A stretch of 64,000 bases of DNA from DASXHY01 sp035552155 (GCA_035552155.1 DASZLX010000032.1:56049-120048); one strand, 5' to 3'. Positions 17,704-25,734 are shown, numbered from the stretch's first letter. Made by a program: numbers and translations. Notes: generated by a model from the letters alone, not told the origin.

Positions 17704-19268
17704 TTGGTCATCAGGCGAAAAAACTCCATCGGCTCGGAGAGCGGATTCGTGTAGGGATTGGCCGGGCTCGGGACGGTGAGGAACGGCCCTTGAAGCGATG
17801 TTGCAGACTGGAGCAGGTAGCCGGGATTCGTCCACGAAAGCACCGCTTCATTTCCCATAATTCCAATATTCAAAGAGGGTGGCGAGGGCAGCAGAGTTAC
17901 GGTGAACGTGTGATTCGTCTGCTGGGCCGCCGCGTGGATCAAAACATCTTCCGCCTGCAGCTCCGCTTCGCGGTCCGACATATCCGTAATGTAAGGATTC
18001 ACGCCGGCATTCGTGGGCCAACGGGCATTGGCGTAGGATTCGTATCTTTCGATCAGCAAATTCTCGCCCGGATGCGCATCGGACGAGGCATCCGAGCGGG
18101 ACACATCGAGCATGTCGCACATGAGACCCAGAATCTCTTTCTTCTGCGCCCAAAACGGCCCGCTGTAGTTGGTAAAATTATTGTACCCCGCGGCTAATTG
18201 AGCGGATGACACCGTGACCGCGTTGCTGCCGTCCATGTTGAGCGCGTAGTTTCCCGCCGGAAGATTCGTGATTCTCAGAATTTCGCAGAATTGATTGCCG
18301 ACCGAAGGCATCAATGTGAAAGCGCCGCGACAGTCGTTCGTGATTTCGCCGTCCGGAACATAAAACCCGGGCGCCATGCGATCCGCGCGGAAGGTAAATG
18401 TGATGCTGTTCCCGTTGTGGGACAGGCCGGTGACATTGCAATGATTCGTGGACGACACAATCGCTCCATTGAAATCAATGACGGCCGTGTACGTATTGGT
18501 ATCCACGCCCAGGCTCCTCAACGTGGTCAAAGTCCAAAGCAACTGCAGTTCATTTGCCGGATGATCGAAGGCCGGGGCGTTGAACCAAAGGTTGGGGCCG
18601 TTGAAATAGGCGTTGGTGACGACACCCAGGAGATTGGACCAGGTATCCACAAAGGGAACGCCGTCCTCCCAGGCCGCGCTGCGTCCGCCGTAGGAATAAT
18701 CGCGAGCGCCCGGATCGCCATCCGGCGCGTGGTAGGGAATGTCTCCGATCACCACGCTTTGAAACAGAGCTGGGGCGTTCGGCTGGGACCAGTCGTTGGT
18801 GAGAACTCCGAAACGATTATAGGTGTTGGTGGGATATTGGAGCAGGCCTTTGAAAAAACCGTAAATCGAATTGGAATCGTAGGGCCCGTCCATGTCGTAG
18901 CTGCCATTGTCGCTTACGTAGAAAAAATTCAAGCTGTTGGTCCTTCCCTGGCACGCGCCGGCGTCCGGGATGCCGTACATGGGCTCGCGGTCGGTGAGCA
19001 TTTCGAGATTGGAAGCCCCGCTCCGGCTGTGATCGCGATAAGACACAAAATACTGCGGGTAATAATTGATAAAAAAACTGCCGAGGAAAAAATTCTGCCG
19101 CTGTCCGAATTGCGCCCGGGCAAAGGAGTCGGACCAGGTGGTGACCATCGTGTCATTGGTGAGGACCAAATCGGCCGAGGCGGGCAAAGTGAATAGGAGC
19201 GCTGCTGCCGAAAGAATCGAAAACGGCAGTCTGCGGAAGAGACGGGAAATGAGCCCCTTCTTATTCAC
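17697..19268 (-). CDS. Secreted SGNH-hydrolase-like protein with C-terminal beta module
   Basis: A protein of about 523 aa with a signal peptide (KKGLISRLFRRL then a hydrophobic run ending ASA). The first half follows the order of SGNH/GDSL esterases: YRDHSRSGAS resembles block II, FFYVSDNGSYD resembles the block III Asn, and DHPANELQLLW stands where the Asp-His dyad would be. The block I GDS serine is not evident, so it may be inactive. The C-terminal 60 residues (AVLSWTNPGYLLQSA ... FFRLMTNQ) are a beta module common at the ends of verrucomicrobial secreted proteins. The GTG at 19268 is a guess: frames upstream overlap the previous gene. Its stop overlaps the convergent gene by 7 nt. Confidence 0.6.
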   Translation of the reverse strand: MNKKGLISRLFRRLPFSILSAAALLFTLPASADLVLTNDTMVTTWSDSFARAQFGQRQNFFLGSFFINYYPQYFVSYRDHSRSGASNLEMLTDREPMYGIPDAGACQGRTNSLNFFYVSDNGSYDMDGPYDSNSIYGFFKGLLQYPTNTYNRFGVLTNDWSQPNAPALFQSVVIGDIPYHAPDGDPGARDYSYGGRSAAWEDGVPFVDTWSNLLGVVTNAYFNGPNLWFNAPAFDHPANELQLLWTLTTLRSLGVDTNTYTAVIDFNGAIVSSTNHCNVTGLSHNGNSITFTFRADRMAPGFYVPDGEITNDCRGAFTLMPSVGNQFCEILRITNLPAGNYALNMDGSNAVTVSSAQLAAGYNNFTNYSGPFWAQKKEILGLMCDMLDVSRSDASSDAHPGENLLIERYESYANARWPTNAGVNPYITDMSDREAELQAEDVLIHAAAQQTNHTFTVTLLPSPPSLNIGIMGNEAVLSWTNPGYLLQSATSLQGPFLTVPSPANPYTNPLSEPMEFFRLMTNQ

Positions 19269-19324
19269 TACGCCAATATGCCCACATTTCACAGGAGAGT
19301 AAATGCGCAGGTGCCGAAAATCGG

Positions 19325-20398
19325 TCAGCGCGTTTTCGTGAACAGAAAATTCCAAATGCCGTCCCAATTTAACAAAAATTTTCCAACGGGAGTTCGCAGG
19401 ACGGAGGAAAACATCAACCATTGCAAACGCCGCGCCCACGCCAGGCGCTCGGCGAAGGCGGCGTCACACGCGCGCGCGATGGTCTCGCGGGCTTCCGCCC
19501 AGGCGATTTCGCCGCGGCTGTAGCGGGCCAGGGGGGCAATGGAGAGTTCGGCGGATTCAAAGGCCATGGACATGCCGTTGCCGGTGACGGGCGGAATCAT
19601 GGTGATGGAGTCGCCGATGCAACATTCGGTTTTATCCGCGGCGCGCCGGGGTTTCAGCGAAAGCCCGGCCACGGAGCAAAGCGAGGTTTTGTCAAAGCGC
19701 GCGGATGCCAGTCGCTCGTGCAGCGGTGTCCCGGGTTTACCGTGAAGCAAATCAAAGCCCGCCTCGGACGCTTCGCCGGCACGCTGGCGGAAAAGTCCGC
19801 AGATGTTCACTTCGCCACGGTCGATTCGATTGACGCCAATGTAATGGCTGGCCGAGATGTGCATTTCGAGGTCGGCCGCGAGGTCCACGTTCGTGGCGTG
19901 GGCTTTGAGGCCGAACCAGCGCCAGCCGTTTTCGGTGGGTTGCGGACGGCGACCGGCGGCGCGCACGACGCCGTCAGAAAATGCTTCAGGTCCGGCGCCG
20001 CTGGAATCCGCCGGAACTCCAAAGGGATTGCGGCGAGAGCCGGTGTGCAACTCGCCGCCGAGCCGTTGGAATTCCTCCGCGAGCGTTGCGTCCAGGCGGT
20101 AGCGGGACAGGCCGAGAGCGGGAGAGGGCATCTGGCGGACGGGTGAGCGATTCGTCCCGGAAACAAAAGCGGCACTGCTCAGACTGACGGCGCCGGCCTG
20201 GTCGAGCAATGTCCGCAAGCCGAGCCGCTGCAATACGGCGAGGCCATTACCGCTGATGAATTCGCCACAGACGCGATGTCGCGGGTAATCGCCTGCTTCC
20301 CACACCGCAGCGGGGATGCCGCGCTGGCGCAGGCCAATCCCCAGCGTTAGACCGGCCAATCCGCCGCCGACGATGGTGATGGGCTTGGGTGAAGCCAT
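19325..20398 (-). CDS. FAD-dependent oxidoreductase (geranylgeranyl-reductase/halogenase-like)
   Basis: A 357-aa flavoprotein. The N-terminal Rossmann motif is ITIVGGGLAGLTLGIGLRQRG, followed by VCGEFISGNG (cf. the RP/CGE region of this family), and a C-terminal FAD-contacting GDSITMIPPVTGNGMSMAFESA. It resembles the monooxygenase/reductase commonly paired with bacterial type III polyketide synthases. The Met at 20398 follows the methyltransferase stop with one base between (TGATATG), so translation is coupled. A role in oxidising or reducing the polyketide product is inferred from the operon. Confidence 0.85.
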   Translation of the reverse strand: MASPKPITIVGGGLAGLTLGIGLRQRGIPAAVWEAGDYPRHRVCGEFISGNGLAVLQRLGLRTLLDQAGAVSLSSAAFVSGTNRSPVRQMPSPALGLSRYRLDATLAEEFQRLGGELHTGSRRNPFGVPADSSGAGPEAFSDGVVRAAGRRPQPTENGWRWFGLKAHATNVDLAADLEMHISASHYIGVNRIDRGEVNICGLFRQRAGEASEAGFDLLHGKPGTPLHERLASARFDKTSLCSVAGLSLKPRRAADKTECCIGDSITMIPPVTGNGMSMAFESAELSIAPLARYSRGEIAWAEARETIARACDAAFAERLAWARRLQWLMFSSVLRTPVGKFLLNWDGIWNFLFTKTR

Positions 20399-20399
20399 A

Positions 20400-21095
20400 T
20401 CAAGTTTTGCGTCGCGCGATAAATAAATGGCTGAACAGCCCAGCGCGGCGTTCGAGCAATTCCCAGGGGCTATTCGCGGGCCAGAGCGCGGAAAGTTCGC
20501 GGCGGTTGAAGCCGGCCTGGACGCTAATGGGCGCGTCATGGCAGGCGACCGGCCCGCAACCGATGAGCGAGAGGCAGCGGGCGAAGAATAAAGACCACCG
20601 GCCGCGCCGTGGTTCCACCGCGATGAATGCCCGGGTCTTTTTTTCGGCGGCGGAAAACAGGCGGGACAATTGCGCGTCGGTGAAGTGATGCAGGACTAGA
20701 TTGGCGAGAATAACATCGGTATCGCCCGTAGCGGGATCGGCCATCCATTGAAAAATATCGCCTTTCACCGAGCGGACCGTCCAGTTGAGCGCGGCGAAAT
20801 CGGCTTTGGTTTGAGGGCGAAGCAGGTCCTGCAAATCGACGAAGGTGACATTCACATCGCGCCACGCGCGCGGCAGCCGGGGGGCGATGCGCAGGAGGAT
20901 TTCGCCGTCGCCCGCGCCGATTTCCAGGATGCGCGAGGGCGATTGGTGGGGAAAAATTTTCTTGAGCGCGCGGGTGAGGATGCCGGAGTGACCCATCAGC
21001 GTGTTAATGCGGCGCAGGTCGCGGCGGGTTTGGATGGCCGCCGGGTGATGGGCCGGCAATTCATCCACCAGTTCAGGCTGAAGACTGCGGATCAC
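20400..21095 (-). CDS. SAM-dependent class I methyltransferase
   Basis: A 231-aa enzyme. Motif I is ILEIGAGDGEILLRI, with VTFVDLQDLL as the acidic loop, GDIFQWM and DVILANLVLHHF as motifs II/III; this is a Methyltransf_25/12-type fold. The GTG start (21095) directly follows the TGA stop of the polyketide synthase. It probably C- or O-methylates the aromatic or pyrone product of the adjacent synthase (inference). Confidence 0.88.
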   Translation of the reverse strand: MIRSLQPELVDELPAHHPAAIQTRRDLRRINTLMGHSGILTRALKKIFPHQSPSRILEIGAGDGEILLRIAPRLPRAWRDVNVTFVDLQDLLRPQTKADFAALNWTVRSVKGDIFQWMADPATGDTDVILANLVLHHFTDAQLSRLFSAAEKKTRAFIAVEPRRGRWSLFFARCLSLIGCGPVACHDAPISVQAGFNRRELSALWPANSPWELLERRAGLFSHLFIARRKT

Positions 21096-22151
21096 TCAGC
21101 CCACCTCCAGCAGTGCGCCGTGGCAACTGAAACCGGCGCCGAACGAACTCATCCACCAAAGGCCGGGCGGGACGCTGTCGTTCAGCGCGTTTTGCAAAAC
21201 GAAATAGATCGACGGACTGCTCACGTTGCCGTATTCGCGCAGCACGGCTTCGCTCCAGCGCACGTCGCGGTCGCTCAGGCCCAACGCATCGCGCAGGGCG
21301 GCGAGCACATCACGCCCACCGGGATGCAGGACCCAGCCGGCGACCTGCGAGCGGTCCACGTTCGCGCGCGCGAGGGTATCGGCAAACAATTTGCCGACGT
21401 GTTGCGCGGCCAGGGCGGGCACCTGTGGGGCGAGAATGTTGCGGAGCATCCCGCTTTTTTGTTCGAACCGCAGAAACTCGCGGTCGGCCGGCACGGTCAA
21501 TGAGCCGCCGATTTTCCATTTCACGGAGCGATTGGCGCCTGGTTCATTGGCAAGCACCGCGGCGCCGGCGCCGTCGCCGAAAAGACAGGCGCTGATCAAG
21601 ACGCCGATATCGTCGTCCAAATAAAATGCCGCGCTGCAGATCTCGACGCACACCGACAACACGCGGCCGGCGCGGCCGGCAGCGAGCAGGGCATCCGCCA
21701 CGCGCAAATTCGGCAGGGCCGCGCCGCAGCCTTGCCCAACGAGATCGAAAGTCATCGCGTCCTTGCGCAGGCCGAGCCGCTCACCGACGTAGCTCGTGAG
21801 GCCGGGACACAAATATCCGGTGCAGGTGCTGACGACGATGGCGTCGATGTCCGCGGGTTTTATTTGAGCGTCGGCAAAGGCGCGTTCGGCGGCTTGCGCG
21901 GCGAGCAGCGGGGCGTTTTGGGAGAAGCGCGCGTGCAGGGCATCGGGCGTGAGGTCGAAGGCTTGGTTGAGATTCTCCAATGATAAATGGCGCGTGGTAA
22001 TGCCATTGGCGCCGGAGAGGACTTTTTTCAGAATGGCGCGGGAGCGGGGAGTAAGCTCGCGAAAGCGGGTGGAATTCTGGAGCGCGTCCCAGCATTGCGC
22101 TTGTGTGTAGCAGTGCGAGGGCGCGGCGGTGCCAAGTCCGGTGATGTACAT
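21096..22151 (-). CDS. Type III polyketide synthase (chalcone/stilbene synthase family)
   Basis: A 351-aa thiolase-fold condensing enzyme. The Cys-His-Asn triad is present: Cys142 in LVGQGCGAALPNL, His276 in LHPGG and Asn309 in REYGNVSSPS. The N-terminal GLGTAAPSHCYTQ and C-terminal SSFGAGFSCHGALL match bacterial chalcone-synthase-like enzymes. These extend acyl-CoA starters with malonyl-CoA to give pyrones, resorcinols or related products. It is the first gene of a PKS-methyltransferase-flavoprotein operon with zero to one base between genes. Confidence 0.93.
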   Translation of the reverse strand: MYITGLGTAAPSHCYTQAQCWDALQNSTRFRELTPRSRAILKKVLSGANGITTRHLSLENLNQAFDLTPDALHARFSQNAPLLAAQAAERAFADAQIKPADIDAIVVSTCTGYLCPGLTSYVGERLGLRKDAMTFDLVGQGCGAALPNLRVADALLAAGRAGRVLSVCVEICSAAFYLDDDIGVLISACLFGDGAGAAVLANEPGANRSVKWKIGGSLTVPADREFLRFEQKSGMLRNILAPQVPALAAQHVGKLFADTLARANVDRSQVAGWVLHPGGRDVLAALRDALGLSDRDVRWSEAVLREYGNVSSPSIYFVLQNALNDSVPPGLWWMSSFGAGFSCHGALLEVG

Positions 22152-22341
22152 TATGCCAGAGGGTAGCGCGGTTAAACGGTTTGCGCCACTGGGATAAGAC
22201 GGGCGGCGGGAGTCCTTTGTTCCGGGCTCTTTTTGGGAGTTCCTGCCGGGCGAGACAAGTAACTTGCCAAGAGGAAAAATAGAGTTTTAGATTCATCCGT
22301 GAATAAGGAAGAGGCCGAACTTTCATTTGGGCTAATACAAT

Positions 22342-22348
22342 GTTAGGC
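22342..22348 (+). other. GTTAGGC box, attC R'-like core
   Basis: GTTAGGC lies 11 nt before the ATG at 22360. It is identical to the integron attC R' consensus (GTTRRRY), and the same box precedes the next gene at 22880. No matching R'' arm was found upstream, so on its own it is weak evidence; the series of three gives it meaning. Confidence 0.4.
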
Positions 22349-22359
22349 GGCGTTACGCT

Positions 22360-22752
22360 ATGAGTGCTTGGAGACGAGTTGCGATTGAGAAGATTCCAAA
22401 ACAGAAGGCGCTGATTACCAAGAGTGAGAGCGTCGGCATGTTGTGGGTTGACCTTTGGTTTGTGTTTCTCAAGGCTCACCACGAGCCGGTTGATGAGGCG
22501 ACCATTCGCGGTGTTTATGAGTTTGCCAAGTGGACGTGTGCGGAATCTCGCGATGCAGAGATGGCTACTTCGACCTGTTGCCATTTTTACGAGCACTTGC
22601 CACTTGAGCAATCGGTTAGAGAGCGGTTGCCTCGGTTTATGTCGCGTCAGGAGGTTTTGGGATTGTCGGAGATTTTTAAGTATCACATGAGCGAAGCCGA
22701 GCACCGGGAGTTCATGCAAGAGTTTGCCGGAGCGCACAAGAATTTGCGATGA
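22360..22752 (+). CDS. Small hypothetical protein, DUF7674-like
   Basis: A 130-aa soluble, mostly helical protein with no signal sequence. It resembles a family of small proteins (DUF7674 type) with a MLWVDLWFVF..A helix, RGVYEFAKWTC and FYEHLP, but this assignment is from memory of the pattern. Such proteins occur in mobile and cassette contexts. It starts just after a GTTAGGC box, and its downstream gap contains an imperfect inverted repeat. Function unknown. Confidence 0.7.
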   Translation: MSAWRRVAIEKIPKQKALITKSESVGMLWVDLWFVFLKAHHEPVDEATIRGVYEFAKWTCAESRDAEMATSTCCHFYEHLPLEQSVRERLPRFMSRQEVLGLSEIFKYHMSEAEHREFMQEFAGAHKNLR

Positions 22753-22886
22753 GCATGCTGCTTACCACCGCGCGCAGCCAGCGGTCGCCGCGCCTTGAGT
22801 TTCGACCTTGATATGAAATGGGATTGTCATCATTGCATTTCGGAGTCACGCTCCGGTGGCAGCGGCTCAGTTTTGGATCGTTAGGC
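22751..22886 (+). other. Degenerate attC-like inverted repeat
   Basis: GAGC-AT-GCTGC (22751-22761) plus CACC (22766-22769) pairs with GGTG (22855-22858) and GCAGC-G-GCTC (22859-22868). An inner CGGAG/CTCCG hairpin lies at 22841-22855, and GTTAGGC at 22880-22886 is the R'-like box. The last 24 nt match those of the site at 23334-23357 at 19 positions. The outer R'' arm is not clear (GCACAAG at best), so the site looks decayed. Confidence 0.45.
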
Positions 22887-22890
22887 GTTT

Positions 22891-23244
22891 ATGCGCGTAT
22901 TCTCAATCGCGGACGGATTGCTCTTGCTGTTGAACGGCTGCAGTAGCAAGCCCTACAACGAGCGTTACGTTGCCAGTTGCCCAAACCTTGATACGAAGAC
23001 CCGCGAAGCGATCCTGCAGCATCGAGTCATTTCGGGCATGTCTATAGAAGAGGCTATCGCCGCTACCGCCGATAATCGGCAACCTTACGCTTACGCGGCG
23101 AATCCCGACAATAGTTTGATTGACATAAATTTTTGGACTTGCACGCAATTTGACACAACGAATCTTGTTGGATTTAAGGTCGTTTTCGCGAATGGCAGAG
23201 CAACCAGTATTACGCGACTACCGAAATGGAAAGACACACGATAA
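22891..23244 (+). CDS. Small putative lipoprotein
   Basis: A 117-aa protein with a short hydrophobic leader ending LLLLLNGC, a possible lipobox with the acylated Cys at residue 17. The mature part has an acidic helix (EEAIAATADN) and a C-terminal beta-rich section with FKVVFANGRATSI, which recalls small membrane-attached beta-barrel-linked domains, but no family is claimed. It starts 4 nt after a GTTAGGC box and stops 2 nt before an attC-like repeat, as expected for a gene cassette. Confidence 0.65.
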   Translation: MRVFSIADGLLLLLNGCSSKPYNERYVASCPNLDTKTREAILQHRVISGMSIEEAIAATADNRQPYAYAANPDNSLIDINFWTCTQFDTTNLVGFKVVFANGRATSITRLPKWKDTR

Positions 23245-23246
23245 TT

Positions 23247-23358
23247 CCGCCTGAAAAATCGCTGCGGCCAACGCGGGGCGACGCTCTGGGTTCATCGAGA
23301 AGTCGCGGGCAATGTATGTTGCAGTTTCCGCGTGGCTCAGTTCTTGGCCGTCAGGCGG
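23247..23358 (+). other. attC-like recombination site
   Basis: Outer arms CCGCCTGA (23247-23254) and TCAGGCGG (23351-23358) pair perfectly. Inner arms GCCAACGCGG (23267-23276) and CCGCGTGGC (23328-23336) pair with one extra A in the left arm, and a GCGAC/GTCGC hairpin lies inside. This is the R''-spacer-L''-loop-L'-spacer-R' plan of an integron attC site with its extrahelical base. The R' box is GTCAGGC instead of GTTAGGC, with a compensating change in R''. It begins 2 nt after one stop codon and ends 1 nt before the next ATG. Confidence 0.6.
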
Positions 23359-23359
23359 C

Positions 23360-23872
23360 ATGAAAAAAACCTCCCGAAAAGTTCTGGTAGTGTTGCTTGC
23401 CGCTGTGGTGCTCTTGGGCATTCTCGGCGCCGGGTTCCTGGCTAAACCGAGCAACCCGGCTTTGTCGGTCGGCTATGTGGGAACCATTGATGGCAAGGGT
23501 CATTGGAAATTGCGCTTCGCGGTAACGAATGTCGGGAACACGACCGTGCTTACGTCCGGGTTCGGAGAGATCGAGGTGCTCAACCACACGAATGTACTGT
23601 TGGTGGGTGTGACTGCTCCACTGACCCGGCTCGCTCCGGGACAGGGACACATTGTCGATGCAGTGTTGTCGGAGGCGCAGATGAAGTCCATCGACGGGAA
23701 GTGGCGCTTCACTTGCCGTAGCGGCGGCGATGGATGGCGATCACGCATTTATCGCTGGCAGTGGACGCCGAACGGCCCGGGCAGCCGTGTCAACTGGCTT
23801 ATCCCAAGCCAGCTGAAAGGCATGCCTTTGACAGTGAAAAGTACGAGTGATTGGATTGAGCCGGCGAAATGA
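23360..23872 (+). CDS. Small membrane-anchored hypothetical protein
   Basis: A 170-aa protein with an N-terminal Lys/Arg-rich start, one membrane helix (about 8-27) and an extracytoplasmic beta-rich domain (FAVTNVGNTTVLTSGFGEIEVL, LTRLAPGQGHIVDAVL) that looks immunoglobulin-like. No family is recognised. The ATG at 23360 comes 3 nt after the GTCAGGC box of the attC-like site; an in-frame start at 23312 would lie inside that site and is rejected. Confidence 0.65.
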   Translation: MKKTSRKVLVVLLAAVVLLGILGAGFLAKPSNPALSVGYVGTIDGKGHWKLRFAVTNVGNTTVLTSGFGEIEVLNHTNVLLVGVTAPLTRLAPGQGHIVDAVLSEAQMKSIDGKWRFTCRSGGDGWRSRIYRWQWTPNGPGSRVNWLIPSQLKGMPLTVKSTSDWIEPAK

Positions 23873-23937
23873 GCTTCCAATCCCCAAACCGTGCGTGCGC
23901 GGAAAATTAGAGCCTCCTCACGTCGGCTCCTACGGTA

Positions 23938-24588
23938 CTATGAGGCGGATGAGGGGTAAGCTCCATTGGAGGCACTGAGGCGATTGGCGCCGGCGGCCAG
24001 CAGGGCGAGAGCGGTTTTGCTGTCGAGAATCTCTTCGCCGGCTTTCACGCCGAATTGAGGACCCACCGCTTCGCGGCATAATTTTATGTCCTCGATTTTA
24101 GCGGAGGCGACATAACGCGCGGAAACAAAATGGGCTCCGGAATCAAGAACGAGCTGGCAGGCGAGAAGAATTTCCTCGCGCGTCAAAAGGGAAGGCCGGA
24201 TTTCAACTTTGACGATGCGTTCGTCCGCGGCTTCGGCGACGTCCCGCAATTCCCGCAGGACGTATTTGCCATCGCCGTCTTTCAGCCGGCCGATGTTCAT
24301 GCAGACTTCGATTTCCTGGGCGCCGTAATCGACGGCGACTTCCGTTTCGTAGCGTTTGACGTCGCTGTCTTCCGCGCCGGAGAGGCCGACCAGGGCGGTG
24401 GTTTTTACCGGTGTTTCATCGAGCAGTGACACGGCAAGTTCGACGCGCGAAGTGGGGACGCAAATGCCATGTAGATTTTGCTCCAACGCTTTGCGGCAGG
24501 CCTCCTGAACGTCTTTTGCGGTGGCATTGAGCCTCCAAAGAGGAAGCTCAATGAGTCGCGGTAATTCCGATAGCGGAACGTCACTCAC
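23938..24588 (-). CDS. DeoC-family protein lacking the Schiff-base lysine
   Basis: A 216-aa TIM-barrel homologue of deoxyribose-phosphate aldolase. YGAQEIEVCMNIGRLKDGD aligns with the DeoC string that normally reads ADEIDMVINIGALKSGD, GVKAGEEI with GVKASGGI, and the C-terminal GANRLSAS with the phosphate loop. The catalytic segment FVKTSTG is replaced by FVSARYV, removing the Schiff-base Lys, and the active-site Asp is Glu. It is therefore unlikely to be a normal aldolase. The GTG at 24588 overlaps the malate dehydrogenase stop as GTGA; the frame extends much further upstream only as a shadow of that gene. Confidence 0.8.
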   Translation of the reverse strand: MSDVPLSELPRLIELPLWRLNATAKDVQEACRKALEQNLHGICVPTSRVELAVSLLDETPVKTTALVGLSGAEDSDVKRYETEVAVDYGAQEIEVCMNIGRLKDGDGKYVLRELRDVAEAADERIVKVEIRPSLLTREEILLACQLVLDSGAHFVSARYVASAKIEDIKLCREAVGPQFGVKAGEEILDSKTALALLAAGANRLSASNGAYPSSAS

Positions 24589-25580
24589 TTCGGCAATAGA
24601 TCGCTGACGAGGCTTTTTTCTTCCTTCAACTCGGCTTCGGTCGCGGCGATTTTCGCCTTGCTGAACTCGTTGAGGGGAACGCCCTGGACGATTTCCCATT
24701 TCTTGCCGTCGGTGCGGATGGGGTAGCTGAACATCAGGCCCTTCTCGATGCCGTAATCGCCGGGCGAACAAACCGACACGCTGAACCAATCGCCGGCTTT
24801 CGTGGGCGTGGTGAGATTGCGAACGGTATCGACCACGGCGTTGGCGGCGCTGGCGGCGCTGCTGAGGCCGCGGGCCTTGATGATGGCCGCGCCGCGCTGT
24901 TGCACGGTGGCGATGAAATCCTTCTCCAGCCATTCGCGATGGCTGATGACTTCGGGGACCGGGCGGCCGTGGATTTTGGTGTTGAAGAAATCAGGATACA
25001 TCGTGGAGCTGTGATTGCCCCAGATGGCGAGGTTGCTGACGGCGGTGACATCGACGCTGGCTTTTTTCGCGAGTTGAGTGCGCGCGCGATTTTCATCGAG
25101 CATGGTCATGGCGAAGAAACGGTCGCTCGCCAGGCCTTTGGCGTTGTTCATGGCGATGAGCGCATTGGTGTTGCAGGGATTGCCGACCACGAGCACGCGA
25201 GCGTCGGCCGCGGCGTTCTTCGCGATGGCCTGGCCCTGGCCGGTGAAAATTTTTCCATTGATGCCGAGCAGGTCCTTTCGCTCCATGCCGGCTTTGCGCG
25301 GCACCGCGCCGACGAGCAGCGACCAGTTTACGCCTTTGAATCCTTCATCGAGATTGGAGGTGGGCACGGTGCCCTTGAGCAGCGGGAACGCGCAATCGTC
25401 AAGTTCCATGCAGACGCCCTGGAGGGCGGCCATGGCTTTTTCATCCGGAATTTCGATGAGATGCAGGATGACGGGCTGGTTGGGGCCGAACATCGCGCCG
25501 GAAGCGATGCGAAAAAGAAGTGAATAGCCAATTTGCCCGGCAGCGCCGGTAACCGCGACTCGGATGGGTGCTGTGTTCAT
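24585..25580 (-). CDS. mdh: Malate dehydrogenase
   Basis: A 331-aa NAD-dependent enzyme of the citrate cycle (malate to oxaloacetate). It is the long, cytosolic/Thermus-like type: VAVTGAAGQIGYSLLFRIASG is the NAD-binding motif, VGNPCNTNALIA and the catalytic IWGNHSS region with MLDENRA are present. Length is normal. The Met at 25580 begins MNTAPIRVAV. Its stop overlaps the DeoC-like start by 4 nt, which makes an operon; its upstream region is a GTTAAAT heptad array. Confidence 0.95.
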   Translation of the reverse strand: MNTAPIRVAVTGAAGQIGYSLLFRIASGAMFGPNQPVILHLIEIPDEKAMAALQGVCMELDDCAFPLLKGTVPTSNLDEGFKGVNWSLLVGAVPRKAGMERKDLLGINGKIFTGQGQAIAKNAAADARVLVVGNPCNTNALIAMNNAKGLASDRFFAMTMLDENRARTQLAKKASVDVTAVSNLAIWGNHSSTMYPDFFNTKIHGRPVPEVISHREWLEKDFIATVQQRGAAIIKARGLSSAASAANAVVDTVRNLTTPTKAGDWFSVSVCSPGDYGIEKGLMFSYPIRTDGKKWEIVQGVPLNEFSKAKIAATEAELKEEKSLVSDLLPK

Positions 25581-25641
25581 AGTTAAATGCGGGCGAAGTA
25601 TGCGTCTCTCTAATGGAGCGCGCAAGTGGGGAGTGGAAGGT

Positions 25642-25726
25642 GTTAAATATGTTAAATGGTTAAATTAGTTAAATGAGTAAAAAGACAGCGCGTCTCATTT
25701 AACCTTTAACCAATCACTTATTTAAC
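25642..25726. repeat. Inverted array of GTTAAAT heptads
   Basis: Four GTTAAAT units (25642, 25651, 25659, 25668) are followed, after a short centre containing GACAGCGCGTC, by complementary units ATTTAAC (25697, 25720) and TTTAAC (25705). The arms can fold into a long interrupted hairpin. It lies between the aldehyde-dehydrogenase-like gene and mdh, both on the minus strand. A closely related array occurs at 34376-34494. Confidence 0.75.
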
Positions 25727-25734
25727 TTTCCCTA

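Noticed and set aside
22152..22341. Full attC site before the first cassette-like gene
   Set aside because: Only the R'-like GTTAGGC is present; no pairing R'' or L'' arm was found upstream.
23312..23359. Upstream in-frame start for the third cassette-like gene
   Set aside because: It would place coding sequence inside the attC-like arm; the ATG at 23360 directly after the box begins a normal signal-anchor sequence.
23873..23937. AGCC...GGCT-containing spacer as a member of a dispersed repeat family
   Set aside because: It has a weak hairpin look, but no second copy was found in the window, so there is no support for a repeat.
24589..24933. N-terminal extension of the DeoC-like protein
   Set aside because: The extension is an alternative reading of the malate dehydrogenase gene with Arg/His-rich content; the GTG at 24588 gives a normal DeoC length.
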